Part shown: one piece after another, positions 1-10,790 of the stretch
How the letters are laid out: each line of letters starts with the position of its first letter
Numbering within the stretch: position 1 is the first letter of the stretch
Assembly (NCBI GenBank): GCA_024509875.1
Contig: JAMPIV010011335.1
Span: 518,501 to 582,500 of the forward strand
Length of the DNA: 64,000 nt
Direction of reading: 5' to 3'
Origin: Oreohelix idahoensis
Lineage: Eukaryota > Mollusca > Gastropoda > Stylommatophora > Oreohelicidae
The notes under the pieces: model-generated
What the model was told of the DNA's origin: nothing
Databases searched by the model: none
The model's input: only the letters and a program-made list of their open reading frames with translations
Program-made: the position numbers and the translations under genes

Positions 1-38
1 AAACTCAGTCTTAATACTCCTATCTAAAATCTACGACA
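1..38 (+). repeat. End of E1 5' LTR
   Basis: These 38 bases match 6747-6784 without a mismatch and end in CA. They are the only part of the 5' LTR inside the window. Confidence 0.75.
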
Positions 39-236
39 AATGGGTTCTCGTCCGTAGGATTTTTGAACTTAGAATAGGAAGACGAGTACAACAAATGGGT
101 TCTCGTTTGACGGATTTTTGAACTTAAAATAGGAAGACGACTACGACAAATGGTTGCTCGTTTCCGGTCTTTGAACTTAGAATAGGAAGACGAGTACGAC
201 AAATGTGGACTCGTCTATCTGGATTTTGAACTTAAG
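32..236 (+). repeat. 55-bp tandem repeat spanning the LTR end and primer site
   Basis: Four copies start near 32, 87, 142 and 195 (periods 55, 55, 53). Each opens with tacgacaaatg or a close variant, which combines the LTR terminus (acgaca) with the first bases of the primer site. It continues through ctcgt, a ttttgaactta core and aggaagacga. Copies diverge toward the right. Confidence 0.85.
41..57 (+). promoter_or_regulatory. Candidate primer-binding site of E1
   Basis: TGGGTTCTCGTCC starts three bases after the LTR end. It resembles the site of E2 (TGGGGTCTTGTCCAGGG at 29458), sharing TGGG.TCT.GTCC. I could not assign a primer tRNA. Confidence 0.5.
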
Positions 237-898
237 ATTCTTTATTCTGAAATAGAGTAAGAGTGTGATGTCTTGTGAGTTGTTATATCTTTAAATAATT
301 TATCCCCTAGACTAACGATCTGTTTACGGGCGTGCTGACCACACAAACTGATAAGTTTTTTCCACAGCATTAAGAAGCATTATACATTTGGTTTACAGGT
401 GGATTTTGTCGGAATATATGTTAGTTGTTGATTTTGTAATACTAAACGCTGGTAACGTTTTGTGAGTGTATAACATTCACAAGGGTTCTGAAGCAGGAAG
501 GTGTTTGAACTAAAGTTAAGGAGTGCGTTTCGGACTATTTGTCCAGATTAATTGCCTCCCTCACCCTAACTGTCTTCAGGGGCGAACTTATAGTGGATTA
601 AAATTAAGGGATTATTTTTCTCTTTAATTTTTACAATAATTATTTTGTTTCCACTGTAGCAACTTATTTTTCAGAAATAATCTTAACTACCATTTAGTTG
701 GCGTAGTCGTGTTTTGCATTAGGTGCTTTATTGCCGGTTAAGAGCAGCGATAGTTAGATTTTAATTTTGGAGGAGGTATCCCAGGGTTAAGGATATCATC
801 TTTTGATTTTTTGGTACATTTTTTTCTCGTAAGTGGTAGGAACCAGTGTATCCTTTTTCCTATTTTCTTTCTCCACTAGTCTCAGTCACTGACCTAAT
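237..898 (+). other. E1 untranslated leader
   Basis: AT-rich sequence between the 55-bp array and the gag start. I see no coding frame or other repeat in it. Confidence 0.5.
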
Positions 899-1807
899 AT
901 GGCCGAGAGGGCAAAGCTTAGACAACTCCTCAGGGACGAAGCGAGAGAGGAGGGACTGGAAGGAGAGGAAGCGAAAGCTTTTGTCAGAGACGAACTTGAG
1001 AGATATGATGCGGAGAGGAAAGAAGAAGAACTAAGGAGGAAAGAAGAAGCAGCGGAGAGGAAAGAAGCGGAAGATCGTCTAGTACAGCAGAAGAAGATGG
1101 ATGAAGAAATGGAAATTCGCAGGATGCAGCATGAGGAAAAAGAGAAGGAGAGACAACATGAGAAGGAGAGAGAGGAGAGACAGCTTGAGGAAAAAGAGAA
1201 ACAGAGACAGCACGAGTTGGCTCTTAAAACTCTAGAATTCCAAAGCCGTGGTGCTGCCTCTACCTCCAGCAATGGAGAGTCTTCTCCTCATTCTTCCTTA
1301 ACTGATCCTTCTAACACTCAATTTACTCATCTCTCTGCTATGTCTTTTCCGCTAGAATCTTTCCCTTGTCCTAATGAGAAGATTGACACATGGTTAGAAA
1401 AATTTGAGAAAATTGCAACTCTGTACGGTTTAGAGAGGTCGCGTTGGAACATGAAGCTTTCCCAGACTTTGAAAAGTTCTGCGTATGATGTTTACGCCAA
1501 ACTGGAAAGCAGCCAACAAGACAACTATGATCTGTTGAAGAAAGCGTTACTGGAGCGCTTTGAAATGAACGCTCGCAAATTTTTGCAACTGTTTCGCAAC
1601 AGCCGGAAAGAGAATTCTGAAACTTTTCACCAGTTCTCATCTCGTCTAAAGGGTTATCTGACAAAGTGCCTAGAGCTCTCGCAGCTCCCCTCTACCTATG
1701 AAGGTCTTGAGGAATTTGTTTTAACAGAACAAATAAAGAACACATTGTCTGCAGATACCCGGAGATTTCTAGCTGAGCAGGGTGCAGAAAAGCTCGAGAC
1801 ATCCTAG
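899..1807 (+). CDS. gag: E1 Gag (N-terminal and core part)
   Basis: A 302-residue frame starting MAERAKL. Residues about 20-120 are almost all charged (Glu, Lys, Arg, Gln) and should form a long coiled coil. A Ser/Thr-rich linker follows. Residues about 150-300 resemble the alpha-helical Gag core (SCAN-like) of vertebrate and invertebrate Gypsy elements, with the tract DNYDLLKKALLERF and the segment LAEQGAEKLE. The E2 Gag shows the same order and very similar words (DNYDMLKQALLLRY, MEQGAEKLGE), which supports both the start and the identity. The protein would form the particle shell. The frame ends at a TAG near 1805. Gag-like sequence continues from about 1801 in the next frame, so the stop reflects a single frameshift and not the natural end. 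This copy is therefore defective. Confidence 0.8.
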   Translation: MAERAKLRQLLRDEAREEGLEGEEAKAFVRDELERYDAERKEEELRRKEEAAERKEAEDRLVQQKKMDEEMEIRRMQHEEKEKERQHEKEREERQLEEKEKQRQHELALKTLEFQSRGAASTSSNGESSPHSSLTDPSNTQFTHLSAMSFPLESFPCPNEKIDTWLEKFEKIATLYGLERSRWNMKLSQTLKSSAYDVYAKLESSQQDNYDLLKKALLERFEMNARKFLQLFRNSRKENSETFHQFSSRLKGYLTKCLELSQLPSTYEGLEEFVLTEQIKNTLSADTRRFLAEQGAEKLETS

Positions 1808-3075
1808 AGAAGTCTGAGCGTTACCATAATGCGCTGGCTGAACTACCGGCCACAAAGCGGAAACCGACAGAGGAGCATTTTCGAAAACATAACCTAGAGC
1901 AATCTTCTCAGGCTTCTAACTCGTATAACCACAGAGAAACTGGACCTCAAAACCCCCCTCCTGAAAAATCCAAGTTCTACAAGAACAAGTACCCCAACCA
2001 CCCCAAACAATCTGATCAACCCGACCGCCCTACATGGCAGCGCAGCCAGAAAGGACAAGGTGGCAAAGGGAGAACCCCTGAGCACGGGACATATGATCAG
2101 ACCGAGCACACCGAGCCGAAACGCATCGGATGCTTATTAACAGTCTCGCAAGGCGGAATTATTGACAGTGATTCCCAACCTGTTGGGGATAGACCCTCAA
2201 CGCGAGGTACTGTTACTTTGAACGGTTCTCAAACTTCTTGCTTATTTGACACGGGGCTTTCTTACGATTGCATTGTTGCCAGAAACCTGGTTAAACCCGG
2301 TCAAGAGACAGGAGAGACCGTCAAACTTTGTGGAGTTCGTAAGAGTGATGCACCTACAGCGCTTCCCATCGCATTGGTGGAGATACACTCTGACTTTGTC
2401 AGAGGCGTGATCAAAGCGGCTGTTATGGATGATCCCATCTACCCAGTCATACTTGGCGGTAGATACGTGTGTATTGGGAAACCGGAAGAGCCGATTGTGG
2501 CAGCAGTAACTACAAGAGGGCAAACCAAGAAGGAACGGGAGCCTGCGCCTAATTTGTTACTTATGGAACTTAAAGAAGCGCAATACAAGGACCCTACTTT
2601 GGCACCCTGCTTTAGGAAACTGCCCATGGCTAAGGAACCCAGACAGCACGGGGACATTTTTTCTGAGGATGGCGTACTTTATCGGAGAACGGGCAAGCCT
2701 GACCAAGGTTACAACCAGCTCCTAGTACCGAAACAGTACAGAAGCCAAATCCTAGAAATGGGGCACTCTCTTCCCTTCAGCGGACATATGGGACAGAACG
2801 CCACAAACCAACGTATAACCACTCATTATTGGTGGCCAGGAGTAAATACTGATATTATCAGATACGTCAAATCCTGTGCCCAGTGCCAACGTGTGCCACC
2901 CAAGCAACGGGCACCCCCAGTCTCTTTGGGGGAAATGCCAATAGTGGGAACACCATTCGAACGGGTTGTGATCGACATTTTAGGGCCTTTCGAAAGGACC
3001 AAAAGAAGGAACAGGTTCATCCTGACCTTAGTCGATACATGCACTTTATGGGCAGAAGCTATCCCGCTAACATGA
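1801..3075 (+). CDS. pol: E1 Gag C-terminus, protease and integrase N-terminus
   Basis: An open frame (phase of 1801) continues past the gag frameshift to a TGA at 3073-3075. The first 130 codons are a Lys/Pro/Gln-rich tail with no CCHC zinc knuckle visible, unlike E2. An aspartic protease follows, with its active site LFDTGLS near 2247 and a later ILGGRYV segment. From about 2760 comes the integrase zinc-binding domain: His pair in GHSLPFSGH, then SCAQCQR, an HHCC arrangement. The core starts with VVIDILGPF (first catalytic Asp, near 2970). No RT lies between protease and integrase. The TGA interrupts an otherwise continuous integrase that resumes in the same phase. Confidence 0.8.
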   Translation: MLEKSERYHNALAELPATKRKPTEEHFRKHNLEQSSQASNSYNHRETGPQNPPPEKSKFYKNKYPNHPKQSDQPDRPTWQRSQKGQGGKGRTPEHGTYDQTEHTEPKRIGCLLTVSQGGIIDSDSQPVGDRPSTRGTVTLNGSQTSCLFDTGLSYDCIVARNLVKPGQETGETVKLCGVRKSDAPTALPIALVEIHSDFVRGVIKAAVMDDPIYPVILGGRYVCIGKPEEPIVAAVTTRGQTKKEREPAPNLLLMELKEAQYKDPTLAPCFRKLPMAKEPRQHGDIFSEDGVLYRRTGKPDQGYNQLLVPKQYRSQILEMGHSLPFSGHMGQNATNQRITTHYWWPGVNTDIIRYVKSCAQCQRVPPKQRAPPVSLGEMPIVGTPFERVVIDILGPFERTKRRNRFILTLVDTCTLWAEAIPLT

Positions 3076-3972
3076 GCAGATGCCAAGCATGTCGCAGAAG
3101 CCCTCGTGCAGATTTTCACTCGGTTGGGATTCCCTCAGCAAGTGTTGACGGATAACGGATCCCCATACCGAAACCTGTTGATGGATGAGATCGTGAAGAT
3201 CTTGAGGACCAAACACATCTACACAAAGCGATATACTCCGGCCGGAAATGGGCTCGTGGAACGTGTTAATGGAAACCTCAACATGATGCTAAGTAAGCTG
3301 GCACAAGTGAAACCTGAAGATTGGGATCTTTGTATTCCTGCAGCGTTATTTGGCTACAGAGAATCTCCTCATACTTCCACAGGATTTCCGCCAGCTACAC
3401 TCTTATTCGGCAGACCCATTAAGGGCCCGCTTGAAGCCTTACTTCAGTCTCTGACAGACGAGAAGGCGGATGAGACAGTCGTCTCAGCAAGTAAATATGT
3501 GTCGGTTTTAAAGGAAAGGTTGAAACTAGTGTGGGACCTAGCAACGACTAACTTTAAGCGAGCACGCACAAAGCACGCTAACCGATACAGGAAAGTCGCG
3601 AAAGAAAGAGAACTGGAAGCAGGTGAGAAAGTTTTGGTGTTACTCCCTACCGAGAACAACCAACTGAAGATCGGATGGCAAGGGCCGTTTACCGTCCTGA
3701 AAAAGATTTCTAAGGCTAACTACCAGATCTCTATTCAAGGAAAGGAGAAGGTTTTCCATTTAAATCTCTTAAAGAGATATTTGGAAAGACCAGTGCCAAC
3801 CTCCGACCATCTCCTGACGATCGCCAGAGCTGACGAAGATGATGATAGTGGCAGGGATATTCCACCGCTATCACAAGAAATCTTTCAAAAATGTCAGAAG
3901 CGGCGACGCTCTTTCAAGCGCGCATGGGAGACATTCCAGAGGAAGGAAACTTTGGGGAGTAGACTTGAGTAG
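3076..3972 (+). CDS. pol: E1 integrase core and C-terminal domain
   Basis: This stretch is in the same phase as the preceding frame, after the internal TGA. It contains TDNGSPY (second catalytic Asp, about 3147) and NGLVERVNG (catalytic Glu, about 3250), so the DDE triad is present across the break. The ESPHTSTGFPPATLLFGRP motif and the C-terminal KIGWQGPFTVL segment follow, typical of the chromatin- or DNA-binding tail of Gypsy integrases. E2 continues from here into RT, but this copy ends after about 50 unrelated residues at a TAG at 3970, only about 110 bp before the polypurine tract. The RT-RNase H half has been lost, or this lineage lacks it. Confidence 0.8.
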   Translation, partial: ADAKHVAEALVQIFTRLGFPQQVLTDNGSPYRNLLMDEIVKILRTKHIYTKRYTPAGNGLVERVNGNLNMMLSKLAQVKPEDWDLCIPAALFGYRESPHTSTGFPPATLLFGRPIKGPLEALLQSLTDEKADETVVSASKYVSVLKERLKLVWDLATTNFKRARTKHANRYRKVAKERELEAGEKVLVLLPTENNQLKIGWQGPFTVLKKISKANYQISIQGKEKVFHLNLLKRYLERPVPTSDHLLTIARADEDDDSGRDIPPLSQEIFQKCQKRRRSFKRAWETFQRKETLGSRLE

Positions 3973-4081
3973 GAATTGGACAGAGAGGGAGGGGGAAGAT
4001 GAGAGGGAAGAAGACAGACACCCCGAAGCTACGGTTATAGGAAATTTAATTCCATAACGTAGACATGGAGTGCTTCCATAT

Positions 4082-4098
4082 CTTAAGGGGGGACGTCC
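4082..4098 (+). promoter_or_regulatory. Polypurine tract of E1
   Basis: The purine-rich run AAGGGGGGACG lies directly before the TGTCACG start of the 3' LTR, the expected place for plus-strand priming. Confidence 0.6.
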
Positions 4099-6469
4099 TG
4101 TCACGTAGGTCTTTATATCATTAAATTACCTACATCTTCTTCCTATTCTCTCATCCAAATCCTTTTGTTTTAATATCTTTCCTTACTTGTTTTTCCTGTA
4201 TTTTTCGCATCACTCGTTTGCGAAAAATATTTTCCTCAGTATTCAAAAACTTTACCGGGGTTTTTTTCTCATACTGGGATGCGTAATTTTATTACATAGA
4301 TGTCAGTCAGACGTAAAGTGCGATTTAGTTGCAGTCCATCTCAGACATCGAGCCGACTTGGGTCTGCACCTTCAGATGACACGACACTCCTGAGTTAGAT
4401 TCTCGACGTAAACGCGTGAGAATGCTAGGAGAGAGCCGACATCCGTCTGCATTTTCAACGGTCAACAAGTAGTTGCATCGGCCGAACGCTTAAGCAGGAG
4501 CGAATATTTACACCTTATAGTCGCAGTTTCAGACATCTGTCGTCTGGAAATCCCAGCTGACACGGCTCACTGTTGGCCGGGTCAGCGCGAGGTGCGGAAA
4601 TGCAGAAGTGTCAGTTATGTAAGACGTCTAGTAATGGTAATGTTAAACGTAAGGTGTTTTACACGGGAAAGGGGAGATGATTTCGGAGTTTGAGAAAATG
4701 TGGGATTGTTTGCCCCTGTTTTCAAATATCCACCCAGGAGCTGAAATCTGATTTCATTTCAGTCTCCAACATCTCCAGTAGACGGAACACACGTGCTTAG
4801 CGAATGAAGCTTGTATAGCAAATTTCATAGTTCTCGTCAGATTTGTGACGAGCTTCTAAATACCTATCTAGTGAATTATCCGTAGTGCTGTGGTGAGATT
4901 TATAAAATAGATATCTAGTATTTTGGGAAGTGATTTAGTGTTAAAATCGCCTATTTCATTCTAAACTAGTTCTGTGTCCAGAGTGCTTAATTTATAGTTT
5001 GTATTATTTTTCTAGTGACGCATACAGTGGAAATACATAATAAATTATATCTTTAGCTTACTAAAACTAGTAGCTATAAGGAATTTAATTTAACGGCTAA
5101 TACTCAGTCGAGAATATTTTATATCAAACTTATAAAATGCTAGATGCGACATCAGTGAATAGTGACGGAATACGCACCATATTCCTAATTCCTGATGATC
5201 GATTTTATATAACTTATTTCACCGGAAGTTTAAATAATAAGTCAAGCTGTAGGCTTGCTGTTTTAAATGTAAGTTATATTGAGTACATATATGTAAATTA
5301 TTTGATATGTGTTCTTTCCATTTTTATATATATAGTGAAGCGGTGGTACCCAACTTGCCAGCGTTTAGTAAAGAGACATATTTGTGAGAAGCATAGACAT
5401 TTCCTATCTTTAACCACGTGGGTTTTTTTGTTTCAAGTAACCCTGGTCTGACAGTGCATAAGCCATCAGAGAGAGCCAGTAATAGCAATCCCACTAACGG
5501 TTTCTAAAGATTAGAAATAATTATTGGGCTTTTGAGCCAGTTCATATTGCTCCACAAATTTAAATGTACATGCTGCCTGGCGGCGAGAATATTACAAGAT
5601 TAACATTCCGACAGAGATTGTGACTAGTATTGTGGTGACCAAATATAGTACCTGCCTGAAAGAAGACACCGATCTGACATTTCTTAAATCCTAGAATCCA
5701 AAGCTAATGACATTGTGCTCTGCTAACTTTCGTGCCTGGACAAATTTTATGTGACTGAATCAGACATTCGAAAAATTAGAACACCCAAGGAAATCGTTCC
5801 CGGAGACAGAGAGTTCAGTACGTCTTTTGGAACTGGGGATTTCTTGGTCGACGACTGCATTTTCGGGTCTGTGTGAAGGTCCTAGAATTATTATGTTCCC
5901 AGAGGCAGCGAGCAAAGTTGTGAGTATATATGTGTGAGAAAGGCCATGGCTGAATGAATGAGGGTACACAGGTCAGAGTGTTATTTTACCGGTGTATTAT
6001 TGTCACCCATTTGCTGTCTTAACTTTTTTTTTAATCTGCAGGATTTGTTACAAATGCTAGAGTTTCTTTTTTTTCTTAGGCTAAATCAGATTTATCCAAC
6101 TCTGTTCATACATTTACGAGAAAGAAAGAAACCTCTTAGACTCAACCTTACGTATCTATAACTCTTTGGGCCATCATCTGTTCTCTTAACGGGGCTGTGG
6201 GCTAAACCTAGAGTAAGATTCTAACGGGCTGTCATCCTTGTAGCATTTTCTTGAATTCTATGACTATTTGTATATGTTTTTCCTTGATGTAATTTTTTTG
6301 GTGTTGTGAGAAGATTTTTTTTTGATGATAATAATAAAAATCTCTCTTGAACTAAATCAGTGCGTTGGTCAGCTCGTTCAAATACATATATCATTGTTAT
6401 AGTTTTCCCACGTCTGTGTGTTTAACTGTCGTCACGTGTATGTGTGTGCCCGTGAGTAGATAGAGATAT

Positions 6470-6563
<94 letters not shown>

Positions 6564-6784
6564 GTGTTTAGACTGTCTGACGCCTTTAAAAGCGGTCGTA
6601 GAAGATAGATGAGAGAGAGAAGATTATCTCGATTCTCAAAGACAGCCTCTATATCACATTCTATCATCTCACGTGTGGAAACTCTATGGTTTTTCACCAG
6701 CTCTCACTGTATCTATCACTCATTCCAACCTATTCAGAAGGGACCTAAACTCAGTCTTAATACTCCTATCTAAAATCTACGACA
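4099..6784 (+). repeat. E1 3' LTR (about 2.7 kb)
   Basis: It starts TGTCACGTAG and ends CTACGACA. Its last 38 bases equal window positions 1-38. The right end (about 5900-6784) is also similar, with many changes and indels, to 8250-8949. Short open frames in it do not resemble proteins. A long TA microsatellite lies inside at 6472-6561. The length is similar to the E2 LTR (2.3 kb). Confidence 0.65.
6472..6561. repeat. (TA)n microsatellite
   Basis: About 45 uninterrupted TA units inside the E1 3' LTR. Confidence 0.95.
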
Positions 6785-8249
6785 TTGATCTACGGCAGAT
6801 GGACGAAATCTAAGAAGGCCCGTTCGCACGGCATGTCTTCTGATGTTGTTCGGCATCGCGAGTGAGCGAACCAAAGAATACTTTATCTCGGAAGCCAAGC
6901 TCGTTGATTTTCCCTGCTATGCCGAAGGTGTGAATTGTCACATCTTTTAGAGATATTGCACAAAATCTGTATATATACTGCGTTCTCTCCAAGTCAGTTA
7001 TCAAGACTCTCAGGAAATTTTGGATAATCTAAACGCGTATGCTAGAACCCATGTGAAATAGTGCGTTAATAGCCTTCGTGGGGATTATTCTGTTTTTCTG
7101 GTAATAATATAAGTTGTGCTTAAGTGTTAAATGTGTTAAAGTTTTACCATTTTATTCACTGTGAGTCCCTAGCGTTAAGACTAGCGGAACAGCAAACGCG
7201 TAGATATTTTCTTACCAATGGTTCAGCTTAATGTAAAAATCCATCAACCATTTTTTTACACCAGAAGATACGGTTTAGCAGACTAAGTAAAATGCAATGA
7301 GTGACGGATAAAGTGACAGAGTAGAATGCGTATTATATTTCATTGTGGGTTAATATTTTTTAAATGACTAGTGTTTAATATCATGTGTAAAAACGATAGA
7401 CGCCGACAATCAACTAGCTAGTAATGGCAGGCGATGTTTGTTAAGGGCGCGTAGTCATAATTAAATTATAACTGACATTGTGCGCTGAGTGTTTTATCGG
7501 GTCGGAGGGGGAAAGGCGGCATGCCTTTACCAAACCCGTACTCGTTAAGCGACGCGCGATAGTGCAGGCTTAAGATACCGTGTGCCTTTTAATTTAATTA
7601 GGTGACGGAGAGAATAAGAGTTCATACCTTATGCTTGATAGCATAGGATAATGTCATTTTGGTTAAATGTTTTGTTTTCTTCCTAATATAGTGCTTGATC
7701 AAAACACAGCGGCCAGCGGTTTTCTATTGTGGTCCTTTCCTCAGTTACTGAAGGAATAATAGTTGTCGTTTTTCTTGGCGTTCGTCCCCGTACCGGTGTG
7801 AACTGGAATTGCCAAGGCGACACACTAACATTTGTAACTGTAAATTTGAGTAACGGGACTTGCAAAATACCCAGATTTTTACATTCAATTTTATCAGCCC
7901 GCTGTGGCAATATGCATAACATTTTTCCCGACTTCTGACAGTCGTTTACCCAAGTGGATTTTATCCAGGAGAATATGCTGTTTCATAATCGGCACTCACC
8001 CCAGAGCAAGCCGATAGGATTATCATCATCATCATAATTAACAGTTTTAGCATTCATATGTTTTTCTGCTGTTTACCAGGAATGCCATATCTCAGAGAGT
8101 TCCGGCATTAACTATTCTAGGTTACAATTGTGTATCCAGAAACCTACCACCAAATTAGGCGTTCCCGGTGTAAAGTTTAATTATTATTGGAGGGACTGGT
8201 GCCCGATTCGGATGATACCAACTACTGGACTTTATATGCACATTCATGG
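6785..8249. other. Non-coding sequence, possibly the 5' part of a second E1-type LTR
   Basis: No protein-like frame. An LTR of the E1 family ends at 8949, so its left part should lie here, but similarity to 4099-5900 is too weak for me to place its start. TGTCAC at 6937 is one possible start. Confidence 0.3.
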
Positions 8250-8949
8250 ATTATTCTTCCAAAAGATTGTTTCACCAGATTAGGTAAGTGGCGAATGAGT
8301 GGCCACGTATAACAGAAAGAGAGAGAGTGAAATATTTTATTTTGTTACAGGAAACATTGTACCTGCGAACTTCTGTTTTTTAACTATTGTTTATTTTTTT
8401 ACTGGATAGCATTTTAGTGGGAACTTGTTCTTTCTCTTTACTGTCTATTCTATACCCTAGTGTTAATCTTTGACCTTTTTGGGTTATTAACTTCCTTTGG
8501 GATTTTTTTTTCCTTAACAAGGGGGAGGGCACTTATTGGGTTATTTTCCTATGTCTTTAAACATGATTATATTGATACATATATATATGATGTTGTAAAG
8601 TTTAAGTGATAATAAACTAAACAAAACTTAATTTAGTGTGTCGGTCAGACCTATATCCATTTACAATAGTTTTTCACGTTTGTGTGTCTTATTGTCACAT
8701 AATTGTGTGTGTGAGAGTAGTGAACTTATAATTATACTTATAGGGAGGTTTGACAGATTGCCTGATACCAAAAGGTAATCGTATAGATAGGCTGGACTAG
8801 AGAAACCACTCATTCCAGAGACAGATCTTCACCTTAATCTAGTCACTCGTGAAATCTATTCTAACACCTTTCTTTCTCATATACCCCCACCTTCTACTCT
8901 ACTCAGACGGGACCAAATAAATCTCTAACCTATCTAAAAATGTACGACA
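8250..8949 (+). repeat. Diverged right end of an E1-family LTR
   Basis: It aligns by eye with 5900-6784: the gtgkgtyggtcag word (6361 / 8637), the ttttcacgt/cccacgtctgtgtg segment, CACTCATTCCA, ACGGGACC/AGGGACC, and the terminal CTATCTAAAA..TACGACA ending at 8949. It has no TA microsatellite. It may be a solo LTR or the 5' LTR of a lost element. Confidence 0.6.
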
Positions 8950-9157
8950 ACTAATAACTGTAATTAGCCTTGGTGTTAACACACGTAACTAATAACTGTA
9001 ATTAGCCTTGGTGTTAAAACACGTAACTAGTAACTGTAATTAGCCTTGGTGTTAACACACTTAACTAGTAACTGTAATTAGACTTGGTGTTAACACACGT
9101 AACTAGTAACTGTAATTAGCCTTGGTGTTAACACACGTAACTAATAACTGTAATTAG
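8950..9157. repeat. 38-bp tandem repeat, about 5.5 copies
   Basis: Copies start at 8950, 8988, 9026, 9064, 9102 and 9140, each beginning act-a(a/g)taactgtaattag and continuing cttggtgttaacacac. The array starts on the first base after the LTR end at 8949. Confidence 0.9.
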
Positions 9158-9289
9158 GTGTTATGATTAAAATTCATAATACGTCTGTCGATATCAAAAT
9201 GGTTCGACAAGTATTCATATTTGTTTACTATCGGTAGCCCTTGGAAACAGGAAGTTACGTCATTGCCTTTGGGCTCAGTTAGCAGACGC

Positions 9290-9402
9290 CACCACACGAT
9301 AGCGAGCAGCTCACGCTCACCAGCTGCGTACCGTTGTTCTACTGAAAGAAGCTTCCTGCTGATGTAAATGCATGAATGAAGCTTGTCGTACCATAATTGC
9401 AT
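9290..9402 (-). pseudogene. RNase H fragment of a Gypsy-type retrotransposon
   Basis: On the minus strand about 35 residues read CIYISRKLLSVEQRYAAGER followed by ELLAIVW. This is the conserved RNase H segment (ISRKL..E..Y...E.ELLAIVW) also seen in E2, E3 and E4. Nothing recognisable flanks it, so it is an isolated relic. The phrase cctttgggytcagttagcagacgc occurs at about 9265 and again at about 9470, indicating a local duplication of about 205 bp. Confidence 0.6.
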
Positions 9403-9405
9403 CAA

Positions 9406-10615
9406 ACAGCCACCGACGCCAGATGCGTTTGAAGTATCTGAGGAAAATGTTTACTGGCATTAGGCATCTTTGCCTTTGGGTTCAGTTAGCAGACGCGAAC
9501 CTTGACATGTCTCTCAATACATATCCGGACGAAATGGGATTGTCCCATATTGAATTATAATCTTGCATTATTTAATCATTATAATTGTCGTGAAATGACG
9601 TCTGTCTCATATCACGAATTCTAAATAACTCTGACCATACCGCGCGCCATACATTATAGAACGATATGATACACTAACCAATGAAAACGCTTTTTTGGTC
9701 TTGTGTTTACTATCGCTGTGAAAATAAAGATGGCAAGGCCCAATCTGTGTAACCTGATTAACTTCGGGGGTGTCGTTAATTTAATAAGTTCCCTCTCTGA
9801 CTTCGTGTGTGGTCCTTCAGTTTCCTCAATCCTGGTTTCCTTATTTAAAATGTTAGAGATTTCCTGGGCTATATTGTAAGTCCTGATAAATACTCCAATA
9901 AAAGGTGTCCGGTATTTTAAGAAGGAATTCTGAATTTTAATTCTTCACTGTAGCGGGCTGGTGTCTTGGCGAGCGATTTCTCAAGTGAAATAGCTTGGGA
10001 AAATGATCAGATTATATTCCCTGCCTTCCCACGCCTTCGTTTGTTATGAGCTATCCAAAAAAAAAAAAAAAACTCCAATCATATTCAAACAGACGGGTTA
10101 TAGGGTAATTTAAAATATTCCGATATCGGATAATTTTGAACGTAAGGCAGAGGTATGCTCTACCATATATGGTAATAAGATGTCAGATGCCCTTGTGTAC
10201 AAACTTACAGAAAGATCGGTAAACTCATACAACAGCATTTTCAAAACGTAACCATCATTACTTTATCGCAAAGTACTCTTGTCATAACAAGTCGGACAGG
10301 AAACGCTTATGTCCATAAGTTTCTGCCGGTACACGAGATCTTGTGCTAATCTTAGCCAGACTGTGCCGCTCCATCGCGACTGCGAGTAATTATCCAAGCA
10401 AATCTGGATAGCGTCAAGCAAATGTGATTATTATCACCTACAGGGAGTGTCAAGAAATTCGACAATACTCAAATATCTGCTACTTAGCAGAAAAATAACG
10501 AAGAAAGAAAGAAAACAAGTGCGACAATTGAGAGCAAATAATAAAAATCAGTACCACAAATGTACCGATACTGCTGGAGGGAAACAAAGATCGATAGGGA
10601 CCGCTCCATTCTGTC
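9406..10615. other. Intergenic sequence without recognised genes
   Basis: It contains a short poly-A (about 10057) and no frame resembling a known protein. Confidence 0.5.
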
Positions 10616-10616
10616 A

Positions 10617-10790
10617 ACCTCCCGTATTCATTGCATGGTGTATGTAGCCTTACAGTATCTCCCGTATTCATTTCATGGCGTATGTAGCCTTACAGGTATA
10701 TCCCGTATATCATTTCATGGCGTATGTAGCCTTAAAGTTATCTCCCGTATATCATTTCATGGCGTATGCAGCCTTACATTTATCTCAGAA
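10617..10790. repeat. 40-42-bp tandem repeat, four copies
   Basis: CCCGTAT starts at 10621, 10661, 10702 and 10744. Each unit contains catttcatggcgtatgtagcc with few changes. Confidence 0.85.

Larger units (their letters stand above)
1..6784 (+). mobile_element. E1: Gmr1-like LTR retrotransposon, 5' end cut by window, RT missing
   Basis: The first 38 bases of the window are repeated exactly at 6747-6784, where they end in ctacgaca. This places the end of a 5' LTR at 38 and the end of the 3' LTR at 6784. The 3' LTR starts TGTCACGTAG at 4099 after a purine-rich tract, and its ends form a short imperfect inverted repeat (TGTCACGTAG / CTACGACA). Between the LTRs lie gag, an aspartic protease and an integrase, but no reverse transcriptase or RNase H. 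One frameshift and one stop codon break the coding region. The left target duplication is outside the window, so the insertion cannot be verified on that side. Confidence 0.75.

Noticed and set aside
886..1272. Minus-strand Ser-rich frame opposite E1 gag (also 43300-43524 opposite E4 gag)
   Set aside because: They are shadows of the charged coiled-coil codons on the plus strand.
6422..6697. Open frames of repeated Ile-Tyr (also near 22250-22540 and 62387)
   Set aside because: They are translations of TA microsatellites.
8950..9157. Regular repeats that could suggest a CRISPR array
   Set aside because: Units are head-to-tail with no unique spacers, and the context is eukaryotic. The same holds for the arrays at 10617, 21171, 49630, 58769 and 61474.
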